Below, piece after piece: positions 22,495 through 36,167 of a stretch of 64,000 bases of DNA. The DNA is from Isoetes taiwanensis (taxonomy: Eukaryota > Streptophyta > Lycopodiopsida > Isoetales > Isoetaceae), in contig JAJEKV010000002.1 of the NCBI GenBank assembly GCA_021234155.1, positions 9,744,780-9,808,779 of the forward strand, given 5' to 3'. The notes beneath the pieces were generated by a model that made no database searches, was not told the DNA's origin, and saw only the letters and a list, made by a program, of their open reading frames with translations. Within the stretch, counting starts at the first letter, position 1. Every line of letters begins with the position of its first letter. The translations under genes and the position numbers were made by a program.

Positions 22495-25400
22495 CTGCAA
22501 AAAGAAATGTCAAATTTATTCGTCAACAAAATTGGGAAGGCTTTAAAGTTTAGATGGTACTGACCGAGAAATCTCTGCTCGTCTTATTGCTTGTTCGGCG
22601 ATTTGGTTCAGCTCTATAAAGCGTGTGTATGGAAGCTGAGGAGTATGCTTAGCTTGCTGCGCCAATGCCCATTCTGCCTCTCTTGCTTCCTTTCCATAAT
22701 CTCTTTGACATATAAAAGCAACCTAAATAGAATCGACGATCAAAGTTTCTTTCAATCTTTAATCTAAACTTCAAGCTTAGAGAATTTTTTCTAAGGATCC
22801 CACCTTTCTTTTTATCAATGTATCCCATGCCTTTCCACTCAGTATGTAACGAACAAGGAATTTGATCACATCTAAAGGTATATAGAACACCAAACTATAT
22901 AACCAAATCACTCCTGCCCATCCCCAACCAATGCCTTTAAAATCTGCAAATCCCCAATCTGCATATACTGCAAGAAAAGTTGCAATCTGCGTGAAAGTTT
23001 TGGACCATGTGTTAGGCGTAAAGGATTTTGGCATGATGTGAATAGGTAAAACATTTTGCTTACCATTTGTGCCATAACAAATGCCATGAGTAAGAGCATT
23101 CCTGGCCTTTCAAAATAGGACCAACTACGAGACCTTGTAACAAATATGAGTGCTTGGCTGACAATACTGACTTGCAAGTAGACAGCAGCATTTAGTTCCT
23201 TATAGTTGCCTTGAATGGGCCGAACTCCAAAGTGATCCTACAAATACGATTGCTTATACTATTCAATGGTACTTAGAAAATTTATAAAAAAAAGTGTGTA
23301 TTTACCGGGAAGAATGTGGTATCATTTGCTGCCCAAAAAAAAATCACCGTCATCAATGCAAGATAAGTACCCAAGACTACCCCAGTTGCAAAAATTTCTT
23401 TAAGTTTCCATCTATCAGGCAATGGAGAAGGCTTTACTCGGTCTTTGGAAATTGTCATTATGGTACCTGCATCAAAACGAGAAATGTTATTGTTGGTATG
23501 GATAAATCCTATGGTGTCAAGGCTTACCATCATTAAGAAGAGCTATTATAAGTACCATGAATGGGGAAAAGTCAAACTTCCAAATTAAGGTTAGCAGCAT
23601 GAATCCTAACTGGATAAACCACAATCCCTTATTAATAACCCATAGATCTCATGCTTGACCAGCAACTCTAATCATAACGAGAATGAAATCTTGAACTTAC
23701 TACAATTCGTATAGTGATTGAAATAGCATAAATCTGCATAAAAAAATTAGTGAAAATTGATTCAATAAAATAACATAAATTTGCTTAGAACATTCTGTGA
23801 AAATTAATGTGCAGTTAGCAAGATTGATGAAAAATGGAGGAACTTTCTATTACCGTATAGTTTTTCATTCTTTGAAAGATGGAACGACTGGTTAGGACAG
23901 CACTGATAATGACACTAAGCCCTGGCTCAGTAAGCACTATATCTGCTGCATTTTTCGCAGCATCAGTAGCATCTGCAACAGCAATGCCGATATCGGCCTT
24001 TTTGAGAGCCGGTGCATCATTCACTCCATCGCCAGTCATTCCACAAATATGCTTTTTGCTTTGCAGGCGCTTCACAATTTCATATTTATGTTCTTCACAA
24101 AAGAATTATTAGTCATTCATGCCTAATGATTTGAAACAATCTAATGCATGTATACATAAAGTAAAGTTGAAATTTAATATTGATTGGTTATCAGTAACTG
24201 GAGAGAACAGTAGAGAAGCTTACCAGGGAAGACACCTGCGAAACCATCAGCCTTCTCAATAAGTTCATCTATGGGTAAAGTTCCAACTATCTCCTCCTGA
24301 CTTCTTGCAAACAGTGATGATGAAGGATACATATTTGTACCCATGCCTAGTCGACGACCCGTCTCTTTAGCAATAGCAATTTGATCACCTAGTTACATGA
24401 TAGAAATTCATTGGGCTGTATGGATATACAACTCATGGATCACATGGACACTTACCTGTTATCATTTTGACATTCACCCCTAGAAATAAAGCTCGTCGGA
24501 TGGTGTCAGCACTGTCATGGCGGGGTGGATCAAAAAGTGGAAGCAGGCCTACAAAGGTCCATGGACCACCTACTGAATTGGTTGATTCCTCGGGAACATA
24601 CTAGAGAAGAGGTTAGTAACTTCTACAAAGAAGGTGACTTAGGACACTAGGAGAAACATGTTAATAACAGTTGGCCTTTTTAAGAGTTGTGCAGCCATAT
24701 TAAACTCATTGCAGACATTTATAGTGTTACTTAATACATACAAATGCCTAATATTATTCATAGTTGTTTGAAAGTGGATTGCTAATGTAAGCAACAACTA
24801 TTGCAAGAGCTACATGTTCCTGAAGTCTAGAAAGAAAATTCTAATAGCTATGAGCCATTATGTTGATACTAAATGTGTGTATGATGGGGGCATTATATTG
24901 AATTAATGTAATTGCTTGACAGACTACCCTATTATTCGTTGAATCAACCTTGACTTAATAAGCCCAGAAATAATTTTGTCCATTTTGGATACATGCAATA
25001 ATGCATAATCATGGTATTTTTATTGATTTCCATGGCTTTGTGTCTAAATACCTGTGTAGCAATAGCTAATGATCTCAATCCTCGTTCTGCAAACTTATCA
25101 ATAGACTCACGCACTTTTGCAGCAATTTGTTGTTTATTATGACACATGTCTAGAATCTACATTAAACAGTAATGAATAAGTTAGAATGAGCTATGTGTAA
25201 CGACAGATATAAAGTTTACCTGTTCTGGAGCACCTTTACTAACGCGATGCCACTTTCCATCTTGATCAATATATGTAAGAGCTGTTCTCTTATCGACAGG
25301 ATTGAAGGGAAGGAAATGCACTTCATTGATGTTTGCACGAGCCTAGAAAATACAAACTTTGCATCATAAAAAAGCTCAATGTTTTTCTAATCACTAATTG

Positions 25401-27293
25401 AACATGGATACGACCTCCTTTGGATCTGCTAGCATTCCGGTAATAGCAGCATCAATAGCATCTTGGTTTTCTATACGAGAAGCCCTTGCTGCAAGTAAGA
25501 TGACCATATCTCTGTCAATGTTCCCAAATACCTGCAGGGATCATAAATGGTTAGATTGTAATCTTCGCATCGACTATGATTGTCACGTTACCTCTATCAA
25601 TTTTTTGTCAACAGTCAGTTTATTTAGTGTTAATGTCCCAGTCTTATCACTGCAAAGGACGTCCATTCCTGCTAATTCTTCGATAGCAGTCATGCGTTTA
25701 GTGATTGCCCCCTGCATAATATAAGTAGTCTTACAACCAAGGAGAAACAAGACGTTGACAGATTATGAATTGTCAAACCTGTTGGGATAAACGGTGTGAA
25801 CCAATTGCCATGGTCACTGACAAGACTGTTGGCATTGCAATAGGTATTCCACCAATGAGAAGCACGAGAAGATTATCAATTCCATCCCGATATTTTCGGT
25901 GTTGGATGCCATACATTACTACTATCTCAATAACCATTCCAATTGCAATGGAACAAATACAAAAATTTCCAATGGCCATTAAAACCTGCAAAATGTGGGA
26001 GTTATCTTGTGAAATTTAAAAGCATTTGGTAAGGGTACAACCTTTTGAAAATGACCAACTTGATTTGTACTTTCCACTAGATGAGCAGCTTTCCCAAAAA
26101 AAGTCTTAATACCAGTGGCAATGACAATAGCTTTAATGTCCCCCTGCTTACATATTGATCCTGAAAAAACTATATCCCCTGGATGCTTTGTTATTGGCAG
26201 TGATTCCCCTGTTAAAGTAGACTGTAAAAGTGTATACTACATATGAGACTTTATTACAGTCTATAACATGTTAAATTTTATAATGGAAAATGATAACCTG
26301 ATCAATTTTTAAAGGGTCACCAGCCAACAGGCGAGCATCTGCTGGAATAATGTCCCCCAACTTAATGTTAATGATATCACCTGGGACAAGAATAGCAGCA
26401 TCTTTTTCGGACCATACGCTATCCCTTAACACCTGTAGAGGTGTGTTTATAAGTGTCTTTATCTTGGAGAAAGATAAAAGATATATTTTAACCTTTGTTT
26501 TTGGTGCAAGATGAGCCATCAGAGCTGCAGCAGCATTTCCAGCGTTGTTTTCTTCTATGAAACTTATTGTAGAATTAATGATCAAAAGAATGACGATTCC
26601 AATGAAATCCTGCCAATCTGGAGGCTTGCCCTAAATACAAGAACAAGAAGAGCTTACGATAGTAACAAATAGCCTGCAAAAAGAGAATGATAACTTACAT
26701 CTCCATTTGCCAAAGCAATAGCCATAACTGCAGCTGCCTCCATCACCCATGCCAACGGATTCCACATGAATCCAAGAAACTTAAGCAATTTGCTTTCCTG
26801 TAAAGACATTGCAGTAAAAAGGAAGCCACAAATTTAGATTACAAGGAGTTATGTTATTAATGTTATTTGTAGCAAAAACAAAATCAATAAACAAGCATGT
26901 TTTCTAACCAAATGAGGATCATGCATTTTGGCTGATATGGTGTTTGACTAATGAGCTTCACTATCTAGGATCAACTTTGCGTGGCATATTTCTAGATGTT
27001 TAATAGAGCTTGTCTTTGCGAAATGCTAGTCCTAAAGATAGAGTGAAGAATGAAAAGCATTAAATTAGTGATTGTGATTGGGCCAAATCATTTTCCTTCT
27101 TTTGCAAGTTAAAAGACTCCTTGAAATGGAGGAAGTAGCAATAGATGTGGGTAGTTACCGATTTTTCTTCTAGCTTATTGGGCCCAAAAACCTTCAAACG
27201 GTCCTCTGCGTCCTTGTTAGACAAACCAAATTCACTGCATTTTAGTTGCCAGAATACTTGCTCCAACGGAACTCGTTCCTGCAATACATCCAT
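22473..27293 (-). CDS. Plasma-membrane H+-ATPase (P3A-type), C-terminally short
   Basis: Twenty exons join in frame to 906 residues. Exon ends: 27293-27159, 26797-26699, 26630-26493, 26432-26298, 26221-26042, 25985-25779, 25711-25592, 25531-25415, 25342-25220, 25156-25052, 24600-24456, 24388-24224, 24092-23854, 23733-23701, 23609-23528, 23466-23306, 23237-23064, 22986-22804, 22722-22565, 22494-22473. All introns are GT-AG. The pump exports protons using ATP. Key residues are intact: Asn97 (M2), TGES 173-176, phosphorylated Asp320 in CSDKTGT, TGDGVND 576-582, Arg645 (M5) and Asp674 (M6). The last exon reads RLYELYM-stop where the usual family has RLRELHTL, so about 40 residues are missing: the second autoinhibitory stretch and the penultimate-Thr YTV 14-3-3 site. 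The start Met-27293 follows an in-frame stop. TTGCAG just after it could instead be a splice acceptor with a first exon upstream. Confidence 0.93.
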
Positions 27294-27675
27294 AAACGTT
27301 GAATAAATATGCTTCTCAAATCAAATGTTCTAAAAGTTAAACATAGAAATGAAACAAGTCGACTCTCTTAGAAAAGAGCCAATATGATTGAACAATAATT
27401 TTAGAATACCAAATCGACTGGTTCGCTCGTAAGTTGAGCCATTTTAGCGCATCAAGTTTTTTGTGTTTGATTTGGACGACCAACAACAGAGATTGGTTGG
27501 AGTAACAATGCATGGAGTGCCTAAAAAGGCCTGCCATTTTTTCTTTTTGTTAAGTTTTCCTTTTTTTTGTTGACATTTTTGTTTTAATTACATTCTTTTG
27601 TCTCGGCACTTTATTCAATAATACATGTATAAGATAACACTATATATATGGTTTTGATTGTTTTAATAAACTCCA
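27294..27675. other. 5' flank of the H+-ATPase gene
   Basis: No motif can be fixed here. If an upstream first exon exists, one candidate is ATGTTGGATGAG followed by a GTATGC donor near 29,184-29,195 (minus), which would be in phase with the acceptor at 27,279. This is speculative. Confidence 0.3.
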
Positions 27676-28312
27676 TTTTGTATTATTATGCTTGGATATA
27701 AGGAGCTAGGAGAAAAAACAAGAATTAGATCAACGTCCTAATAATCTAATTGTCTGGAAAAGGAAAGCGTGGAAGAAGAAAAGCATTTGAAAAAGCTAAG
27801 ACAATAGGGTATTATTCTATTAAGGAAAGCTTTGGTTGGCATATTATATAGTATCTATATATTTGTAACACTAAGGAATGTTGTGATGGATTTTTGAATT
27901 AGTTTCTGCACAATGGTATTATTTCAGTTTCGCTTTAAGAATATATATGCCATTCTGTTGCACACTATTTAATTCCTGTTTTGTGCATTACGCTATACTT
28001 TTGCTTTTCTTTATGTCATTGTTATATCTTTAAATATGCACCTTAACTTTTTGTCCCAAGTATGCCGTGTGGACATTTAGAAGGTTAAAAAATGCATTCT
28101 TACACATGAAAGTGTTCGTGTTTTAGAAGGCAATATAAAAGTATCTTTTTGTGTCAAGATCCCAAACATTTGGCTTTGAATATTAAAGTACCATGCTATG
28201 CTTGAAAGACACATTTTGAACGCATGAATTAATGTTTACATTATAGAAGATGCTCCTTTATTTTTATCATTTGTGAATACATGTTAATTCATTTTCCATC
28301 TATATTGCATAA
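27676..28312 (+). repeat. Dispersed repeat, copy B (partner at 20.2-20.8 kb)
   Basis: It has the same orientation and landmark order as copy A. With copy A it brackets the H+-ATPase gene as diverged direct repeats about 7.45 kb apart. Weak similarity continues to about 28,490. Confidence 0.85.
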
Positions 28313-28499
28313 TGATTTCTATAATAAATTATTAAACGCCAAACAGTTTTAAATGCATCAATCAAACTAAATGTTTTCCAAAGAATGAAATTGTGAGAGG
28401 TGATGCAAGTTTATGATCTTTGATTACTGATATTGCAACTGTAATTATTAATATTGCAACAACCAAATGTTCATTTTCAAACATGAAATTACTTTAGGT

Positions 28500-29590
28500 C
28501 TAAATGAGCTGTTTTTTTTTTATCGTAGCATAGAGCCTTGGATAGATTTGCAAATGCTTTTTACAAAATTTTGGTTGGAAAAAAAACCAGAAATGTATGC
28601 CCGATGATGCCAGGCATTAGCCATTGAAGTAGGAAATAGGTAAATGTAATGGATTTTGTCAGCAGAGTTGTTCTTGTCATGCACGTTTGAATGTTTCAAG
28701 CTTGTAATAAAAAGGTGCCCAACAATCTCGGACATTATCCAAAATGACAGATGTTGATGCACTTGAGATTTTATGTGGTTCACTGTTTTTTATTGCACTT
28801 AATGATTTACGTATTCTATAAGCTTAATCAACTTAAGACAAATACATATTTTTAGTTTGCATCCATAAGTTAATATAATGCTGGCTTGGTATTAACCATG
28901 CTTTTCTTCCTGATAAAGTAGAAACTAATAACTCAACCTGTCTCTATGTTTGAAAGCTCCTATGCATAGCCATACCATCCATCTTTTGTCCATTGTCCAT
29001 GTTTAACCACATCTATTTTGTTATAACAAACATAAGCAAATGACCTTCCAATCCATAGTGAAGGTCTCATGACCTTTACTTTAATTTCTTAAGCCCATTA
29101 TTTGAGGTGCTCTACCTGACCAATTAAAGCTGCTATAGCTATAATAAGAAATAGCCAACATAATTAATTAAGAATCAAGCATACCTCATCCAACATTATA
29201 GACCAAAAATAATTCCTGCATTTTTAAAGTGTATACACCAAGAGCATGTTTTTGTCAATATTGCCCTTAAAGCCTGTTTGCTTCCATCTTCTATAGCTTC
29301 TCGAAAAGTTTGAACCAAAAACTATCTGTTGCAAGTGTATAAACTTCTTCATGCGAGGGATGTGAGAAGTTTAGTCATAATTGTAGTGGCACCATGAAAA
29401 TGTAGCATATCACAAACCCATCGTAGTAGGACCATCAAGAATTCAAAGAATGACCTTATTTTAGTTTATATATTCTTTAACATGCTTTAATACCGAACCT
29501 CCTTGTGTTGACAACTGTCTATGCAGTCCTTGAAGCTAATGCTTCTTGCACTACATTGACTAATATTTTATTTTTATCAATTGCGTATGC
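28500..29590. other. Intergenic, nothing recognised
   Basis: AT-rich sequence. A T-run near 28,511 may be the tail of a minus-strand retroelement, but no body can be defined. Confidence 0.4.
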
Positions 29591-29594
29591 AATA

Positions 29595-29990
29595 TAGTAT
29601 TTGAAGCATAGAATATCAGATCAATGTCCAGTATATAAGCGTGAATCTGAGACCATTGAGCATGTGTGCGTTCACCTCAGACAGGTATGGGATTGGTTGT
29701 TCTCCCTTTTTCAAGTTTCACTAACAAGTCAACAAGTGCCCTTGACACTTTACCCAAGTCCTTGGACGAAGTTACGAAGTTAAGCTTTTCATTTTGCAAC
29801 AGGATGATTGCTTTGGACTATCTGGAAAAGACAAAGTTTAGTGATCTTCAAAGGTTTGGATATGGCGATAACCATGTTTTCCAAGAAGATCAAGGTCACA
29901 TTGCTAAGTCATACTATTGTTCGTCACTTGCCCCTCATAAGAGGCGATTGATCTTTGCGGAGTATTTGGATGTGCGCTCTTATGCTTAGA
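29595..29990 (+). pseudogene. L1-like ORF2 3' fragment (zinc-binding zf-RVT domain)
   Basis: ISDQCPVYKRESETIEHVCVH, allowing for decay, matches the plant LINE zf-RVT domain (C-P-x-C-x5-E-T-x-E-H-x-x-x-x-C), with the second cysteine replaced by Tyr and the last ligand lost. VWDWLF follows, as in the family. A second frame (29,800-29,990) continues with unnamed sequence. No reverse transcriptase precedes it, so it is a detached, disabled fragment. Confidence 0.6.
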
Positions 29991-29994
29991 CAGG

Positions 29995-31860
29995 TTGCTT
30001 CACTTGGTGGGTCTCTGCCTATCCGCTGATATTTTGTTTCTGTCTATGCACTTATACGTGTATTTGACTATTTGATTAAAATAAGGTCTGACATAATATT
30101 TGAAGCTAATGCTTCTTTCAATATATGCATAAGTTTCTGAATACAAATCTACATAGCTTCATGTGCTAGTATCACTAAGGAAAAATCTACTTTGAGAGGA
30201 TGAATAACCCTCAAGTGTTAGAAGCCAAAAAATGAAAAACGTTTACATGGAGAATGTTTGTTAGAAAAGAGGGCATACCTGCTTGTTAGATGTTGCATTT
30301 TTTGAACATGAGGTTCTGGATACTTAAGTCGGGTGGCCTTGAAATTTTTTGTTCATCTAAGCTTGTGTATCTCAACATTTCTTTGCTCCTACATCAAATA
30401 GACAATAGGAATAATATATGAAAATGGATGTATAATATACATGTAAGAAAGTTCTTCTACCTTAGAAGACACTTATCTATGCAAGGAATCTAATATTCAT
30501 ACTTGGTTGGGGAAATTTTTGAACTAAAGGAAAATTTCCTGTATTTCGTAAACAAACCTGTTAATTGCTAATTCCTACCTAAAACTTCCTGTAACTTTGA
30601 ATCCAACAAGCTAATTTCCTGCAAATTAAAACTTTGCCTACAAAATACAAAACCAACAAGCAAAATTTAGAATTTAAAATTTGATTCACAGTTCAAAATA
30701 AAAATTAAATGTAACATTAATAAAGCATTGAAGAAATTACAAAAACCTGTTTCTTTCTCCTTGAAAGAGAATAGTTGCAACAAGTTATTGGGCAAGTGGA
30801 AAGTTATGGTGTTGCAGGAGCATATAGAGGGATGAATGGATATGATACCAGCAGCTATAATGCCTGCAAAACCAAGCAAAACATAACATTCAATTAATTG
30901 TCCTAAAAGTACAAAAGATGAAGATCAAGTGCATTCCAATAAAGCAACAACATGCATCCACAAAATCTTTAAATCCATTCAAGAAAATGACAACAGAACA
31001 AACTACGCAGCCATAAAATTTTAAATCATACACATCCACAAAGAAACTATTCTACTTCCTCCCCATTATTTTTGGATGAGGGTATAGGATAGAATACAGA
31101 TGAACTTTAAAGAAAAAAAGAGTGAAAGAAAAAGCAAAAATATTCCTGCTCCAGCTTTTCGGGCATTCAACTTGTAAAGCAATGGCTTCAAGCAAAGATA
31201 TAGGTATCATTCCATCCATAATATCAAACCTAATCCGAAGACTCAAGGCATCTGCAAACATCACAGTGTTGCAAACCAGCTCAAAATTGAGTCACCACCA
31301 GCCTGATATCCCAGTGCTATTCAGCTTCAGAAAGCACAATCTAGATATATAAAGTACAAGCATTACATACAAGAACATGAGTTGCTCATCTTGTCCTATT
31401 ACAACTTGAAATTTTCCTGCGCAAATATATGCTCATGTCAAACCTGCAGCAAACAAAGATACAATATAAAATGTAGCAGAAGCAGAGCATATAAATCGGG
31501 GCTAACCTTTAGAAGCAGAGCACATTTTCAAAAGCAAGGAGGGCAGTGACAGACCACATTGCATTCACATTCTGGCCTTCTTCTTGGTCATAGAAAGGAA
31601 ATATGAAATGAGAGACATACACTGACTGTTTATTTGCCAAAATGCATCACAACATCATTTAGTAAGAGCAACATCAAGCACCAGTATATGAAACTTGTGC
31701 TAGATGGTGCTGGCATGCTGCTTCCACTAAATGATAGAGTGATGCCTTCTAAACAACACATTTACGCATATCCTTCAACAATCGTTCCTTCCTCTTTCTG
31801 CTACACTGAAAAATAGAGGCAGGCACAAGCAAAATAGAGGCAGGCAAAAAAAAAAAAAAC
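29995..31860. other. Intergenic with one exon-like stretch
   Basis: At 31,140-31,245 (minus), after an acceptor TTTGCAG, the frame reads DALSLRIRFDIMDGMIPISL and continues to a possible border near ECPKSWS. It looks protein-like but I cannot name it. Otherwise no gene is supported. Confidence 0.3.
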
Positions 31861-31874
31861 CAAAACAAGGTGCT

Positions 31875-32357
31875 GCGCACGGAGGGTTGCCCTCCATGGC
31901 CGGAGGGTGAAGTGGCTTAAATCATAGTTCAAAGTCATGCGAGTATGTAACTTTCATTGTTTGATAGAAAAAATATACTCCCTGAGCAGAGTTTTAGTTT
32001 GGCTCTTAGGAAAAATTCAGCTCTTATCTAGTTGGCTTAGAAATAGAAGCATATGTAGCTAAGTTCAAAGTCAAGGAACGTATGAACATCGCATCCTCTA
32101 TGAGCTATGCTGGCTACAAAAGACTTAATTGTTGATGGCAAGGTTCCAGCAAGAAAAATTACAGGCTTTATCTGTTGAGCAACATTTAGACATTGTGTGT
32201 TATGAGCTGTGTAAATTCCTGGGTATCTGTTTACCCTACTGCAATAAAAAAATGGAATTAGATATGTTTGTTATGATCAAACAAACAAAAAACATGAAAA
32301 CATAGGGCCACCGGAGGGCAACCCCTCGTGCGCATGGAGGGTTGCTCTCTGGTGGCC
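31875..32357. mobile_element. MITE-like element with inverted, foldback ends
   Basis: The left end GCGCACGGAGGGTTGCCCTC (to about 31,901) is the inverse of 32,306-32,333. The right end is itself a foldback: 32,306-32,324 pairs with 32,339-32,357 at 16 of 19 positions. About 400 bases of AT-rich, non-coding sequence lie between. The ends are far more GC-rich than their surroundings. No transposase and no clear target duplication are seen, so the superfamily is unknown. Confidence 0.55.
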
Positions 32358-35300
32358 CGAGAGTGTGTTGTCATGTTTCTTGTTGCCGTTTCGTTTTCAT
32401 GGTTTTTGTTGGGTCATTCGATGTGTGGGAGGTTATTAATCACATCTGGAATTACTAGATAAAACAAGCAAAGACACAAGCAAAAGAAAATAGAACCTTG
32501 GATTTTGGAAGTTTTTTCATCACGACAATGTGGCACTCAGCTTGTAACAAGCATCTTCCTGCATTCAACCTAAAATTTCAAATAAAGGCTGAAAGATTTG
32601 AGTCGAAACTAGTGCTCTGCAACTCCCATGACTTCAATAGTCTGGTCATTTCTAGAGGTAGATCTGAACTGATACGATTCAATAGAAACCACAGGACTAA
32701 AACAACAAAGAAAGGAGTAAGTATTCAACTCCAATCCCAATCCTTAGGAATCGTGCATCCACCCAACCGGGTTCAAACAGAGCAAGGACTCTTTATCTTG
32801 CTTTCAATAAGAATTTACAAATCTTAAGTTAGTTTTGAGCAAAGGCTTCAGTAAGGCTGAGGGCTTTTAGAAGAATTGTAACGAATGCCAAGATTAAGGT
32901 ATCTTCACCTATTTATACAACAATAAAAACCCTTTACTAAATAAACATTTTGGCCATGGATTTATCTGGAAGAAAGGCAAAGATGATTAAAAGGCAGATT
33001 TGGTCTGTTTATACCAGACTCGATTCTTTTCAATTGTGGATCAGATGATCCGGTGCAGTTCCGGGATAATCTCCGAAACACTGCTGCTTGGAGATTCACC
33101 TTATTTGCGATTGCTAAGCTTGCATTATTTACGAGTACATTAACCTGCCAATGACTGTTTAAACTTCATATTTTGCTACTCCAAAAGAAATAATGAACGC
33201 TCGAGTGATATACAGGTTTTTAAAGCCTTCCATTAATATATGGTGAATTTCAAGTGAAAATATCTTGTACTACATTGTCCATGCCAAGAACCCCATATTT
33301 TGTAGTCTGCAACCAAAAGGGTAACAATCAGAATCTTCCATCACATTTGCATAAATTGATGATGATTATGAAGCATTTAACATAGAGAGAAAGAGGATCT
33401 GCATTGGGACAGAATGAAGTGAAATGAAATGTTTATTATATGCCATGGAGATCAGTCAGCTCTATAAGGACAATTATATATATATCTGTGAAAAACATTC
33501 TCTCACTCTCTAACACTTTCACTCTCTTCTACCATGTGCACTGGCCTATTACTATGGTCCTATAATATAGCTGCCATACCTTGGATCTCATAGTATGCCC
33601 AGACCTGTAACATCAGAATGCTCTTATGAAATAATTATAGCCAAATTGCATAACTTGCAGGTCCTCAACCATTCCACCCTATGTCTTGATATTCAGCCTT
33701 GGTAGTTGATGTGGGAATATCTTAAACTGGCTCTTATTCGCTAGCCCTTAGTTGATGAGAGAATATTCTAAATTGTCCAAGAGCCGCCAAGATTCTCACT
33801 GCGTGCCAAGGCAACAGATCTAGTTGTACCCAAAAGTGGTCGCAAAATTGCAATATGTTGGGAAGTTCTTTTGACGCTTTGCCGTGCGTAACTATATGGG
33901 ACTTCTTTATATCATGTCTAATAAGTTAGTTAATACTTCTTGAAGAGTAATGGCGGGTTTTATATATGATTAGAGCCGATAGTACAAGAACCTTACTTTC
34001 TAGATAGTAGACCATCCAATATGACATCTTTGCTTGCTTAGGATCTCCACGACCGCAAAGCTAAAAACATGAGTTCCCTTATGAATTCTACTTTGGACTT
34101 GTATGATAGATCCTATGAGTGAATCCAAAGCTTACATGTGATTGCTTGAACTCAATCGTGCAAAAAAAATAAAATATCAACGGCAACCTCGAAAATTAGT
34201 AATGTAAGTCAAAGAATTGCTCGATACATTGGATTGAAAAATGCAGGACTCGAGCTTAAAAATTGCCATTAGCATATTATAAAAATCCGTGTGTTTGTGA
34301 TATTTCTAACCAATTTGTTTGATTTTAAGCCTGGTGTTGTCTCACAAAAGTGATGCACGATGTTAAGACTTAAACTTAATGTGTTTGGAGATATTGGACA
34401 TATATGAGAAGTGAGATAACACAGAGGTACTAGGTGGCGTGCACACGTCATCAAAGCCTTACAATCTTTTCAATACACTTTTTGAATGAATTTCTATTAG
34501 AAAGTAAAATAAGGATCGAAGATGAACCTACTAATTGTAGTACATCATTAGTCTGCAGATTGAACAATTAATGAGGACAAGTCATGGATGAGTCACCATG
34601 GCAATGAAGATCTACCGTAAAGGAACTAGGAAAAAATGGGAAAGCTTATAAGATGCCAAAATCAATATTTCACGTGAAACTAGAGAACACAACAAGTAGC
34701 ATCATCTTCCGCGATGATGCTCGTGCCTCAAAACCCTAAGTTGAATTTAATGTGCACATACCTGCCATGAAGGGAATTCATCCACCATGCGTCCCTTCGG
34801 GCAACCCAAAAACACAAGAAGAAGACCAACTTATACCAGTGCGGGTGGTTCGCATGTGGAAGCAGTTTCTGCAGTGAAATACGCATTTCCAAACCCCTAT
34901 CCCATAATGCCTGCAAGTCAATTTGAACCCAAGTTCATGTTGTATACATGTACTAATGCAATTAAAAATGTCAATAACTGCACTTATATTGAACATCAAT
35001 TGGAATAAAGTGCATCCTTTGCCATTATAGCAAAGAAATCACGTATCATGGGCCACCTATATGACCTAGTGCTAGAGTACGCTCATAAAACCAAATGATT
35101 ATGAAGTATTTACGACTGACAAGACTTCAAAGTCGGTAGTCGTCTATCTGTAATGCTAGCCTTATAAAACCTCTGCTGCAATTTCTAAATGGCATTGATG
35201 CGTGACCATTATTAAACTCAGCAATTCCACCACTAAATAGTTCTAGTTTCTGTAAAAGTTTTTGGTTGAGACATACATTTCTACAGATTTTTCTCTGGTA

Positions 35301-36160
35301 GGTATTGGTCATGCATGGTAAGAGTTATGATAAAGATAACGCATTGGCTAGTACTTATTCTTCTTGTTTGCGTAATTCGCACTTGCATCTCATCACTCTT
35401 CTGCTCCTCGCCTGCATCACACATATATAGCTACAAACAGATGTTTTAGTTAAAACGTGGCTTACTGTGCCAGTAAAAACAAATGCATATATTCTAACAA
35501 ATGATGAAATGTCCAATGCTCACTTATTACATTGCCATCACTGCCACTGCACATGATGCATCATCAGTGGTATCATTTTTTTCGCAAGCGGAGCCATCAT
35601 CATCTCCAAAGGCCTCGAATCTGCTGCTTTTCTTAGCGGCATATTTTGACTTTTAAAGTACAATATCTTGCCACATGTGCAGTCACCCAGTCAACCATAC
35701 TCCCCCCTGTAATCATAATGATATATCAAACTCACATATGGTGGCCATTTCATACTTTTTCAATAGTTAGACCATGGCTTGCCACACGTCAACCCAAAGA
35801 AACAAGCACACTAGAACACAAACAGGATACACTTTTGTTGATTTCAGGGCTTATAAATTGCCGCAGAAGCAAATAACAGTTACTAGGGGCAGGAAAGTAA
35901 AACTAGACTAAGGAAATTGAGCAAATCAAAACCATGCCAATGCAAGGTCTTCCTCAAAATGAAAGGTATGAGCGTCAAAGTAGCCCGAAAATTACTGCAA
36001 TTCTGATTTCATAAGCTCAAAGGTTTATGCTATGCAATTATTCCCGTACTTACATCCAATAACTAGAGTTTTGGTTTATAAACTTGGACTATAGGCATCA
36101 GAGCTGCTTTGTATATTTGCAAACAGCAACTTAAAAGCACACAATTTCATGAACAAGGAA
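32358..36160. other. Intergenic, no supported gene
   Basis: Short frames occur on both strands. One minus-strand stretch near 35,560-35,645 (AKKSSRFEAFGDDDGSACEK) looks exon-like and acidic but is unassigned. I looked for further mevalonate kinase exons (GAGGGG motif) and BRCT exons here and found none. Confidence 0.45.
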
Positions 36161-36167
36161 GGCATTC

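Noticed and set aside
29184-29195. Upstream first exon of the H+-ATPase (ATGTTGGATGAG with GTATGC donor)
   Set aside because: It is in phase with the acceptor at 27,279 but very short and 1.9 kb away. The in-exon Met at 27,293 is simpler, so it is not included in the gene model.
30667-36100. Further mevalonate kinase or BRCT exons
   Set aside because: I searched the minus strand for GAGGGG and BRCT-like motifs and found none that I could defend.
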